Shown here: positions 44,014-51,925 of the stretch, one piece after another
How the letters are laid out: each line of letters begins with the position of its first letter
Position numbering within the stretch: position 1 is the first letter of the stretch
DNA from: Runella aurantiaca
Lineage (GTDB): Bacteria > Bacteroidota > Bacteroidia > Cytophagales > Spirosomataceae
DNA length: 64,000 nucleotides
NCBI RefSeq assembly: GCF_003339505.1
Contig: NZ_QPIW01000014.1
Coordinates: forward strand, 103,487 to 167,486
Reading direction: 5' to 3'
Position numbers and translations under genes: made by a program
Notes under the pieces: model-generated
What the model saw: only the letters and a program-made list of their open reading frames with translations
The model's database searches: none
What the model was told of the DNA's origin: nothing

Positions 44014-45082
44014 GTTTCGTCGCAACAATTAGGGGTAATACAACGGTGAAAAACCCATCATGGTCAGTAATGACGGGTTTTGATTGGGTTAATAATTGAT
44101 ATTTGGCCATGATGTTTGATAGGCCGATTTGATTGGATGCCACGCGGGTATTTTTGCGTTGGAGGTTATTTCGAACCTGCAAAAAATGACCGTCGAGTCC
44201 TGTTATCTCCAAATGCAGAGGACGACTTGCCACAATGACGTTGTGCTTTACCGCATTTTCGACCAGTATTTGTAAGGTTAGAGGCGGGATTTGACAGGAA
44301 TAAAAAGATTCTGGAATATTAACCTCCAAATGAATGCCGTTTCGGTAGCGGGTTTTGAGCAGGTGAAAATAAGATTCAATGAATTTGAGTTCATGGGCCA
44401 AACTGGTCAAATCCCCCTGCGAATTTGTTTGTAGCAAATAGCGGTACACTTTGGCCATTTCGTCCACAAAAATCTCGGCCTGCGCGGGTTCATCGGCAAT
44501 CAACGAGGAAAGCGAATTTAGGCTATTGAAGAGAAAGTGAGGATTAACCTGACTTTTGAGGCTATCAAATCGACTTTGTAGGTTTTCCTGTTGCAATTTT
44601 TCTTTTTCAAGCGCGTTTTCTCGCCATTTATTGATGGAATATACCGTTTCGTCGATTCCTACCGAAAGGAGGTTTGCGCCGATATTCAAAATGAAAATTT
44701 GTATGGTGATGCGGGGATTGTGATGATAGCCAAACAGATGAAAATAATCGTACATGAAAATGCCCCCCAGAATGAATATTGGAGTGACAATCATAAAGGT
44801 AAAGAGCAACCATCCTGCCCGTTTTTTGGTTTGGTTGAGGTCGGGATACCGTTGGATGATTTGCTGCGTAAAATAGTCGAGAGTAATGAGGCACGACGCC
44901 GCAATGCTTAGGTTAAGGCTGGTAGCTGCAATGAAAACAAAGGGTTTGTTGAGATAGTCGGGGCCAACCATCCAAAAGGTAAGTAATGGAATAAACCACG
45001 AAAACAACAACAGAAAATGCAGTTTGGTCTGTTGTCGGATGCGAAAACTGGGCGGGGTTATATGCTTCAATGATAACTTCAT
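43994..45082 (-). CDS. LytS-type sensor histidine kinase
   Basis: 362-aa inner-membrane kinase with four N-terminal helices (FLLLFSWFIPLLTFWMV, FVFIAATSLNLSIAASCLITL, LLFTFMIVTPIFILGGIFM and a fourth near IQIFILNIGANLLSV), then the His_kinase domain. The phosphoacceptor is in QVNPHFLFNSLNSLSSLI, and the N-box is LVENAVKHN. It overlaps the upstream kinase by four bases (ATGA). Confidence 0.92.
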   Translation of the reverse strand: MKLSLKHITPPSFRIRQQTKLHFLLLFSWFIPLLTFWMVGPDYLNKPFVFIAATSLNLSIAASCLITLDYFTQQIIQRYPDLNQTKKRAGWLLFTFMIVTPIFILGGIFMYDYFHLFGYHHNPRITIQIFILNIGANLLSVGIDETVYSINKWRENALEKEKLQQENLQSRFDSLKSQVNPHFLFNSLNSLSSLIADEPAQAEIFVDEMAKVYRYLLQTNSQGDLTSLAHELKFIESYFHLLKTRYRNGIHLEVNIPESFYSCQIPPLTLQILVENAVKHNVIVASRPLHLEITGLDGHFLQVRNNLQRKNTRVASNQIGLSNIMAKYQLLTQSKPVITDHDGFFTVVLPLIVATKHERINR

Positions 45083-46653
45083 TTATCTTCGCTGACGGTC
45101 AAATTGGGCAACAAAGGGAGTAGTACCGTAAAAGTTGTTCCGTTGTCAAATATGGAAACGGGCTCTACCGTCAAGAAGGTATATTTGCCCACTAGGTTGG
45201 TTAATTCAGCTTGCGGGTCTGCAATGCTGACCATTCGTTTTTGAATCGTGTGCTGAATCATTAATTGGCCTTCTTCGGTGCTTTGAATCAGTATAGACAG
45301 TGGTTTTTTGGCTGAAATTGTGTTGTTTTTCATGGCATTTTCAAGCAGCATTTGCAGGGTAAGCGGTGGCAAATAACCCGATTTATCGTTATTGTCGACG
45401 TCAATTGTGACTGAAATGCCATTTCCGTAGCGTATTTTGAGCAAAAAGACGTACGAATTGATAAAATTGATTTCTTTTTCGAGCGTGGTGAGTGGATTTT
45501 GGTGGGTTTGGAGTAAATACCGGTAGACCTTGGCCAGTTCATCCACAAACTTTTCGGCCTGTTTTACATCCTCCTGAATCAAAGATGAAAGAGAGGTAAG
45601 GCTGTTGAATAAAAAATGCGGATTTACCTGCCCCTTCAGCGTGTCGTAGCGTCGTTGGAGGGCTTCATTTTTGAGGGTCTCTTTTTCGACCTGTTCTTGT
45701 TGCCACATGGATAAAGCGTAGAAATAACCGTGGGTGAGGCAAAGCAAAAAATCAAAGCATAACCCCAACAGGATGAACGCTTTGGCCGTCATGATGGAAA
45801 ATGTAACGCCAAATATGTCGATTTCACTAATGACCCACAACGAGCATACTACCGCCGTGGAAGAAACCGTTCCCGTCAAGAAAAGCATTAACAATACCCG
45901 AAAAAGGGTTTGACGAAGAAGCGGGAAAGTACGAATAGCCAGCCGAACCGACAACGTCAATAATACAGCGCAGGGTATGTATAGCATCACGACCAACGCT
46001 GAGCCAAGGCTGAGCAGCAATGGGTCAGACAGATAATTTGGCCCGATAATCAGGTAATTGGTCAACGGAACCAACATCAACAAGACCAATCCATGAAATC
46101 CCCATTCTAGCGGACTCACTCCCGACCACCATCCCTGATAAGTAATTACCAAACGGTCGTCAATTTTTGAAGATGCGTTGAGGGGCGACGAGTTTGGGCG
46201 CGTGGCTTGAGCTTTTTTTCTTCGACAAGACTCCGCGTAAAACAAATTCAGGGCCGCGCAGATAAAAACGTCAAACACGGCTCCCAATATCCAAATAGGT
46301 TTTACTTTGGCCCAACTAAAAGGGATGGAAAGATGCGGAACTACGCTATACACCCACACATCAAAAATGGCCAATAGCCCCGTCAGCACTCCCACTACCC
46401 CCATCATAATAAGGATGCGTTTAAGGATGTATTGTTCGGGAACAAAGGCGAGCACTTTTCGAATGGCAATGGTCAGCAACACAATTGAAAACCAATAAAG
46501 CCCCAAAATCACGACCGTACCCGCGATAAACGTATCCAGAGAACGGAAATAATCCATTCCGATGAAGAAATAATTGCCGATGGTAAACAGCAAGGGCATC
46601 ATCAACAGATGATATCGCCACTCAGCAGGTGAAAAAAAGCGGGGTCGTAACAC
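45079..46653 (-). CDS. LytS-type sensor histidine kinase with duplicated membrane module
   Basis: 524 aa from a GTG start. It has two four-helix membrane units: the first at about residues 15-140 (LLMMPLLFTIGNYFFIGMDY...), the second at about 185-305 (LVLLMLVPLTNYLIIGPNYL...). Each begins with a similar helix-N/T-YxxIGxxY pattern, so the sensor has been duplicated. The kinase domain has QVNPHFLFNSLTSLSSLI, but the N-box reads LLENAMKNNT where LVENAVKHN is usual, so ATP binding may be altered. It is first in a kinase-kinase-regulator operon. Confidence 0.9.
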   Translation of the reverse strand: MLRPRFFSPAEWRYHLLMMPLLFTIGNYFFIGMDYFRSLDTFIAGTVVILGLYWFSIVLLTIAIRKVLAFVPEQYILKRILIMMGVVGVLTGLLAIFDVWVYSVVPHLSIPFSWAKVKPIWILGAVFDVFICAALNLFYAESCRRKKAQATRPNSSPLNASSKIDDRLVITYQGWWSGVSPLEWGFHGLVLLMLVPLTNYLIIGPNYLSDPLLLSLGSALVVMLYIPCAVLLTLSVRLAIRTFPLLRQTLFRVLLMLFLTGTVSSTAVVCSLWVISEIDIFGVTFSIMTAKAFILLGLCFDFLLCLTHGYFYALSMWQQEQVEKETLKNEALQRRYDTLKGQVNPHFLFNSLTSLSSLIQEDVKQAEKFVDELAKVYRYLLQTHQNPLTTLEKEINFINSYVFLLKIRYGNGISVTIDVDNNDKSGYLPPLTLQMLLENAMKNNTISAKKPLSILIQSTEEGQLMIQHTIQKRMVSIADPQAELTNLVGKYTFLTVEPVSIFDNGTTFTVLLPLLPNLTVSEDK

Positions 46654-46916
46654 GTTTAGGTTAAATTACATGATGTTGCCATAATGCATTGCGGGATGAA
46701 GATAAGGGGCAATTTCCTAAACACGGAAATCATCGGCCTTTATTTAGAGATTTTTATGAATGAATTGAGAAAAACACGGCATGAACTGTTGGTAGGTCTA
46801 GGCCGATGATTCTATCTGCCCAAAGCGTGCGGGAATTCAAACCCCCAAGAAATTGTAGTAGGTAAAGTAGTAAGTTGTACTTTTACGGCAAGAATCATTT
46901 TCCTTTCAAACTATCT
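46654..46916. other. Divergent intergenic region with long-range inverted repeat
   Basis: AATCATCGGCCT (46728-46739) and AGGCCGATGATT (46800-46811) are perfect 12-nt inverted arms 60 nt apart, between the divergent kinase and oxidoreductase genes. They could be two operator half-sites or a stem. No full promoter match was found. Confidence 0.45.
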
Positions 46917-47999
46917 ATGTCAACACTCAATAAACCCGTGCGCGTTCTGGTGGTAGGATGCGGAAACATGGGAGCCTCCCACGCAACGGCGTATCATAAC
47001 GCCGAAGGTTTCGAAATTTGCGGAATCGTTTCAACCGGAAAAAGTAAGGAGGTCCTGAATGAAAAACTGGGCGGCGGCTATTCGCTTTTCTCAGATTATG
47101 CCGAAGCCCTGAAGGCTACAACCCCCGACGCGGTTTGTATCTCGACCTATCCCGATACCCACGAGGCGTTTGCGGTGATGGCCTTCGAGCATGGCTGTCA
47201 CGTATTTATCGAAAAACCCGTTGCCGATACCGTCGAAGGCGCAAAGCGCGTGGTAGCAGCGGCCGTCAAAGCCAATAAAAAACTGGTGGTGGGCTATATT
47301 TTGCGGCACCATCCGTCGTGGGAAAAATTTGTGGAACTGGCGCAGGAACTTGGTAAGCCTTTGGTCATGCGTATGAACCTCAACCAGCAAAGCCACGGCT
47401 ACATGTGGGATGTACACCGCAATTTGATGAAAAGCCTGAGTCCAATTGTAGACTGCGGTGTTCATTACATTGACGTGATGTGCCAGATGACCCGTTCAAA
47501 ACCCGTTTGGGTCTCGGCCATCGGTGCCCGACTGACCGAAGAAATTCCCGCAGGAAATTATAATTACGGACAGTTACAAATCCGTTTTGAGGATGGCTCT
47601 GTGGGCTGGTACGAAGCAGGCTGGGGCCCGATGATGAGCGAAACCGCCTTCTTTGTCAAAGACGTAGTGGGACCCAAAGGCTGCGTTTCTATCGTGGCCA
47701 AAGAAGCGGGTGGCAGCGGCAAATCTGACAATGTAGATGCGCATACCAAGACCGAATCGTTGCGTTTTCATCACGCCGAGTTGAACGAAAACAACCAGTT
47801 TGTCAAAGAAGATGAGTGGATAAACCTGACCGACGAGCCAGACCACCAAGAGCTTTGCAACCGCGAACAAAGCTATTTCTTAAAAGCCATCGTGGAAGAC
47901 GTTGACTTGACTGATCACATGAACGACGCCGTCAACAGCCTTCAAATTGCGTTTGCCTGCGACGAGTCTGTGCGTACGGGCGAAGTGGTAAGATTGTAA
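46917..47999 (+). CDS. Gfo/Idh/MocA family oxidoreductase
   Basis: 360 aa from ATG 46917 (in-frame ATG 46875 gives an unlikely extension). The N-terminal Rossmann motif is VRVLVVGCGNMGASHATAY. EKPVADT carries the family's conserved E-K-P, and VGYILRHHPSWEKF follows. The C-terminal domain contains DCGVHYIDVMCQM, matching the conserved D-x-G-x-H-x-x-D. Such enzymes oxidise or reduce sugars, inositols or sugar nucleotides with NAD(P). The substrate cannot be read here. It is a single gene with its own terminator. Confidence 0.92.
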   Translation: MSTLNKPVRVLVVGCGNMGASHATAYHNAEGFEICGIVSTGKSKEVLNEKLGGGYSLFSDYAEALKATTPDAVCISTYPDTHEAFAVMAFEHGCHVFIEKPVADTVEGAKRVVAAAVKANKKLVVGYILRHHPSWEKFVELAQELGKPLVMRMNLNQQSHGYMWDVHRNLMKSLSPIVDCGVHYIDVMCQMTRSKPVWVSAIGARLTEEIPAGNYNYGQLQIRFEDGSVGWYEAGWGPMMSETAFFVKDVVGPKGCVSIVAKEAGGSGKSDNVDAHTKTESLRFHHAELNENNQFVKEDEWINLTDEPDHQELCNREQSYFLKAIVEDVDLTDHMNDAVNSLQIAFACDESVRTGEVVRL

Positions 48000-48020
48000 T
48001 TCATAAAAGTGAGTTTTGAG

Positions 48021-48052
48021 GAGTGCGCTCAGTTGAGTGCACTCCTTTTTTA
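48021..48052 (+). terminator. Terminator of the oxidoreductase gene
   Basis: GGAGTGCGCTCA (48021-48032) pairs with TGAGTGCACTCC (48035-48046, one G-T pair) and is followed by six T residues. It overlaps the end of the convergent regulator gene. Confidence 0.85.
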
Positions 48053-48826
48053 TTCCCCCATCCATGCCCTAAACTCAGGGGCTTTGTAGCGGCTGATAAT
48101 TAATTCATCTTCGGTGAGGGGTTTAAGCGTGATTTTGAGGCGACCGTTGAGATGGACTTGAATTTTGTCGATGGATTGTCGCGCCACCAAATACTGCCGA
48201 GTAGCCCTAAAAAATGCCTTAGGGTTGACCATTGTTTCCAAGTCTTCGAGCGGATATTCAATCAAATACGAACGTTTATCGCGGGTTTTAACAAACGTAA
48301 GCCCTTCTTTGCTTTCAAAATAAGCAATGTCTTCCACCCGCAGCGGCAATAGCTTGGTTCCTTGTTTGAGCAAAAAACGGTCGCGATAATTGGGCCTGAC
48401 GTGCTTCTGCGAGCTGAGCATTGCTTTTAATTCGTCCAAATTGAGGGTATTTTCGAGAGCGCCAAACGTTTTTCGTAAGTGTTGAAATTTCCGTAGGCTT
48501 TGTCGGAGCATTTCTTCTTCGATGGGTTTGAGCAAATAGTCAATGCTGTTTACTTTAAAGGCTTGAATGGCAAATTCGTCGTAAGCGGTGGTAAAAATGA
48601 CGGGACATTTAAGTTGAATTTGATTGAATATTTCAAAACTTTGCCCGTCGGCCAACTCAATGTCCATGAGCGCCAAATCAGGAGCGGGATGCGTACGAAA
48701 CCAATCTACGCTGCTTTCGACACTCTCCAACATCGCCACTACTTCAATTTTGGCGTCAATTTCCGTGACCATGACTTTGAGGTGTTCGGCGGCCAATTCT
48801 TCATCTTCGATAATGACAACTTTCAT
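48050..48826 (-). CDS. LytTR-family response regulator
   Basis: 258 aa. Receiver domain MKVVIIEDEELAAEHL with phosphoacceptor in DLALMDIELADGQS and LLKPIEEEML. LytTR domain with FLLKQGTKLLPLRVEDIAYF and RATRQYLVARQSIDKI. It is close in sequence to the regulator at 43240, so the two systems probably arose by duplication. Its start codon overlaps the kinase stop (TAATG). Confidence 0.93.
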   Translation of the reverse strand: MKVVIIEDEELAAEHLKVMVTEIDAKIEVVAMLESVESSVDWFRTHPAPDLALMDIELADGQSFEIFNQIQLKCPVIFTTAYDEFAIQAFKVNSIDYLLKPIEEEMLRQSLRKFQHLRKTFGALENTLNLDELKAMLSSQKHVRPNYRDRFLLKQGTKLLPLRVEDIAYFESKEGLTFVKTRDKRSYLIEYPLEDLETMVNPKAFFRATRQYLVARQSIDKIQVHLNGRLKITLKPLTEDELIISRYKAPEFRAWMGE

Positions 48827-49863
48827 TATTCTTGGGGTTTAATGAGCGGAATTCTGACGACATAATTTTCGGTGTCCTCGTACAAATCAATGGGTGGTAG
48901 TTGTAATAATTCGTATTTGGTGCTGATACTGACAAGTCCTTTTTTGGTGGTTGGCAGCGAGTCATTGTTTTTGCGTTGTAAATTATTCGAGACCTGAATG
49001 TAAGCATCTTCGACGCTTTCGATTTTGATGGTCAAGGGATTTTGGCTTGAAACCTTGTTGTGTTTGACCGCATTTTCTACCAAAAGTTGCAACGTCATGG
49101 GCGGAAGCTGGTAATTCTGCCATTGAGGATTGACTTTCACTTCCAGATGCAGCCCCTTGCTAAACCGGGTTTTGAGCAGACTAAAATAGGCGTGCATAAA
49201 ATCGAGTTCTCTTTGGAGTGAAATGAGCGTCTGCTCGTTGCTTTGTAACAAATACCGATACACTTGCGACAAATCAGTAATAAACTTCATAGCCGTTTGG
49301 GTCTGTTGGGTTTTGACCAACGCCTGAAGGGCATTGAGGCTATTGAATAAAAAATGGGGTTTGACTTGATTTTTCAGCGAATCCAATTGCATTTCTAAAT
49401 TGGCACGGGCCAGTTCTTCCTTCTGCCGATTGACGATGTTCCATTGCTGAAAAAAATAATGGCTTTCGTAGAGGGAATAAATGATGGTAAAGTTGAAAAA
49501 ACTCAGTCCCGTCATAAACAAAACGTCGATGTCGGCGTCGGTGAGCACGGTGTCCTTATAAACCCAATACTTGAGGGCAATAACCCGACAACCCACCGCA
49601 ACCACGGTTCCTGGAAACATCAGCGCAATGAGCGTTAAAATTCGTTTGCGGGTGTTGGGAATCCCATGAAAACGTCGTCGTACCCGAAAGACCAAAAAAC
49701 GCACCAAAATCCATGTAAAATAGACCGAAAGTAGCCCGAAAATCAGAAACTTAAACGAAGGTACGACCCCATTGAACATGTTTAGATTAAAGAAAATCGT
49801 CGAAATTGTCCAAAGAGCTAAAGGGCCCAGTAAGAGTAATTTTCGGTCGTCGGGTCTATCCAT
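48826..49863 (-). CDS. LytS-type sensor histidine kinase
   Basis: 345 aa from ATG 49863 (an in-frame start at 49920 would extend into the region ahead of the hydrophobic part). There are four helices in the first ~150 residues, followed by QVKPHFLFNSLNALQALV (phosphoacceptor His) and the N-box LVENAVKHN. It forms a one-kinase, one-regulator pair with the following gene. It lies 29 nt after the serine hydrolase gene and may share its transcript. Confidence 0.9.
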   Translation of the reverse strand: MDRPDDRKLLLLGPLALWTISTIFFNLNMFNGVVPSFKFLIFGLLSVYFTWILVRFLVFRVRRRFHGIPNTRKRILTLIALMFPGTVVAVGCRVIALKYWVYKDTVLTDADIDVLFMTGLSFFNFTIIYSLYESHYFFQQWNIVNRQKEELARANLEMQLDSLKNQVKPHFLFNSLNALQALVKTQQTQTAMKFITDLSQVYRYLLQSNEQTLISLQRELDFMHAYFSLLKTRFSKGLHLEVKVNPQWQNYQLPPMTLQLLVENAVKHNKVSSQNPLTIKIESVEDAYIQVSNNLQRKNNDSLPTTKKGLVSISTKYELLQLPPIDLYEDTENYVVRIPLIKPQE

Positions 49864-49892
49864 AAGGGATTTTGGTGAGTTTAAAGTCGAGA

Positions 49893-51080
49893 CTAATTCA
49901 GTTTTGAAACAAACCGACAAAGGTCAATTTTGGCATCGGTAGTTCGGAATAAATATTGCCCAAAAATCTGCCGACCCGCATTGATGGAAATGAATAAATA
50001 AGTATCGGAAGCGGGCACGTATATCAATTGAGTCGTGGCCCCGATGTTGTCGCCTTCGTGTCCGTAGGTGGCTACTCCTTTGTTGTATTCAAAGTATTCC
50101 AACCCCAAACCATAGTCGGGCACCGTCGATTCTTTGCCTTGTATCCACGTTCGCATTTCCTTCAACGATGTTTGATTAACCACTTTCCCCGCGTTCAATG
50201 CTTCCAGAAATTTGATGGCATCGGTGCCGTTGGCGGCAATACCACCGTAGCCTTCAATCGACTTGCCGATGGCGTTGTTCCATTGGGTGATGTTTTCCAA
50301 TTGTCCGTTGTTGTAGCGTTCAAAATAATAATTGGGAAAGCCTAACGAACGAATTTGTTGATCTGTAAGGCCATAATACGTTTTGTTTAACGCCAACGGT
50401 TGCAAGATTTCTTCCTTTAAAAATTGGTCGTAAGGTTTGCCCGACCGTTTTTCGATAATCAGTTGCAATAATAAATAGTTGGTGTTAGAATACAAATAAT
50501 CCGTACCGGGCTCAAAACGGGGTTTTTTATGGTAGGCTGTTTTCAATTGTTCCAACAGGGGTTGTTGGTCAAAGGGGTTGTTAAATTGTCGTAGTTGAAA
50601 CTCGGGCAGCGATGTAAAGTTGGGAAAACCTGAGCTATGATTGAGCAGCATTCGAACCGTAATTTTGTCACTGTTGACGAGGTTTTGGGTAATATCAGCG
50701 GGTAAATACGTCGTAATGGGTTCGTCCAAGGCCACCAAGCTCCGTTCTTTCAGCTTCATGGTGAGCGCGGCGGTGTAGGTTTTGGTCAGGCTGTACAACC
50801 AAGCGACCATGTTGTCTTGCATGGGTGTTTTATCTTCAATTCGGGCGTAGCCCCCGTTGACAACGTACCAACCCGCAGGGCTTTTGACCATGACCTGAAT
50901 GCCCGGAACTCCCTTGGCAACGTGACGGTTGACGATGGCCGTCAGGGAGTCTTTCATGGGGTGCGCAGCATTGACGGCAATGGTGCCGGGGATGTTTGCC
51001 ACTGTCTCGTCATAGAGGTTTTTCTGACAGGCAGTTGTGATAATTATGAGGAAAATAAATCCGATTAGGCGGTTTTTCAT
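49893..51080 (-). CDS. Beta-lactamase-fold serine hydrolase lipoprotein (class C/DD-peptidase-like)
   Basis: 395 aa with a lipoprotein signal ending IITTAC at about residue 18. Penicillin-binding fold motifs are the S-x-x-K in LYSLTKTYTA, Y-x-N in YLYSNTNYLL, and H-x-G in TYGHEGDNIG in place of K-T-G. This is the AmpC/esterase EstB/D-aminopeptidase superfamily. The substrate may be a peptidoglycan peptide or a small ester, and true beta-lactamase activity cannot be assumed. It is next to a LytS/LytTR pair, a family often tied to cell-envelope control. Confidence 0.9.
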   Translation of the reverse strand: MKNRLIGFIFLIIITTACQKNLYDETVANIPGTIAVNAAHPMKDSLTAIVNRHVAKGVPGIQVMVKSPAGWYVVNGGYARIEDKTPMQDNMVAWLYSLTKTYTAALTMKLKERSLVALDEPITTYLPADITQNLVNSDKITVRMLLNHSSGFPNFTSLPEFQLRQFNNPFDQQPLLEQLKTAYHKKPRFEPGTDYLYSNTNYLLLQLIIEKRSGKPYDQFLKEEILQPLALNKTYYGLTDQQIRSLGFPNYYFERYNNGQLENITQWNNAIGKSIEGYGGIAANGTDAIKFLEALNAGKVVNQTSLKEMRTWIQGKESTVPDYGLGLEYFEYNKGVATYGHEGDNIGATTQLIYVPASDTYLFISINAGRQIFGQYLFRTTDAKIDLCRFVSKLN

Positions 51081-51107
51081 GTCTGTATGAATTTATAAAA
51101 ATACTGA

Positions 51108-51686
51108 TTAATGCTGTTTGGGGGCGTATTTTAACCCTACTAAAAAGGTGGAAGTAGGCATGGGGGTAAGGTCGGGAGTATACCCAAAATGAGCGCCTAG
51201 TTGATAGGCAATGTACGGTCTAAATTCTCCCTGAACGGTTGAAATGCCCCGATAGCCCATGCTTAGTTGCAACGGTACCTGAATGACGCCTTTGTAGGCG
51301 CGGCCATTTTTCCACTCCGAGCCTGTCCATTGGAGCGAACGCGAAGGATGGAACCACCACCGATACCCGCCGCCAATGCCGATGCCCAACTCTAAATGAT
51401 TTGCTACCACGGGTGTGTATTGAAACATGGCTTGAACCGAGAGTGCATCGCCTTGGTACTTGTGGCGGGCGTAGCCAATGCGCAGGGTAAGTCCGAGGGT
51501 TTGGCAGGTGTTGAATGCCTGATGAACCCCCGCCATCACGACGGGCTGAGGATTGTTATACGAAAATCCTTTGAGGGGAACATGAAAGGCCTGAACGCCT
51601 GCTGATACATCAACCAGGGTTTGGTTTTGGGCTGAAAGTGAGGGTGTTATGCCAATTGAAAAGCAAATGAGCAAAAAATGTTTCAT
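51108..51686 (-). CDS. Small predicted outer-membrane protein
   Basis: 192 aa from ATG 51686 with a signal peptide ending PSLSAQ. The remainder is strand-like (TLGLTLRIGYARHKY, HLELGIGIGGGYRWWF, FRPYIAYQLGAHFGYT) and ends in STFLVGLKYAPK, consistent with an 8-strand barrel. No named family was recognised. It lies 27 nt upstream of the serine hydrolase gene, likely one operon. Confidence 0.75.
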   Translation of the reverse strand: MKHFLLICFSIGITPSLSAQNQTLVDVSAGVQAFHVPLKGFSYNNPQPVVMAGVHQAFNTCQTLGLTLRIGYARHKYQGDALSVQAMFQYTPVVANHLELGIGIGGGYRWWFHPSRSLQWTGSEWKNGRAYKGVIQVPLQLSMGYRGISTVQGEFRPYIAYQLGAHFGYTPDLTPMPTSTFLVGLKYAPKQH

Positions 51687-51820
51687 GGTGACTGTTGGTT
51701 GATTTGACACCACAAAATTTCATTTTTGCTCTTTTAGTTGCCAGATTAGGCGGGGCGAATGGTTAATTGTACTACTTGAATTGTCGTATTTTTAAGGTGG
51801 CCGGTTTGGCTGAAATTCCC

Positions 51821-51869
51821 TAAGAATGCCCCGTCCGTCGGTTTGAAACCGTCAGACGGGGCATTCTTA
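51821..51869. repeat. 49-bp near-perfect palindrome with a partial extra arm
   Basis: 24-nt arms (51821-51844 and 51846-51869, 2 mismatches) flank a single G. A diverged copy of the right arm follows at about 51872-51893. It sits downstream of the cytochrome gene on the minus strand and may terminate it. Confidence 0.75.
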
Positions 51870-51925
51870 GATTTCAAACTGTTAGACGGGTAGTTTTTCT
51901 TCGGTTTATTCGACTTGGAAAAAGG

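Noticed and set aside
49893..51080. Antibiotic-resistance beta-lactamase
   Set aside because: The fold is shared with peptidases and esterases; it is a lipoprotein with HEG in place of KTG and no resistance context.
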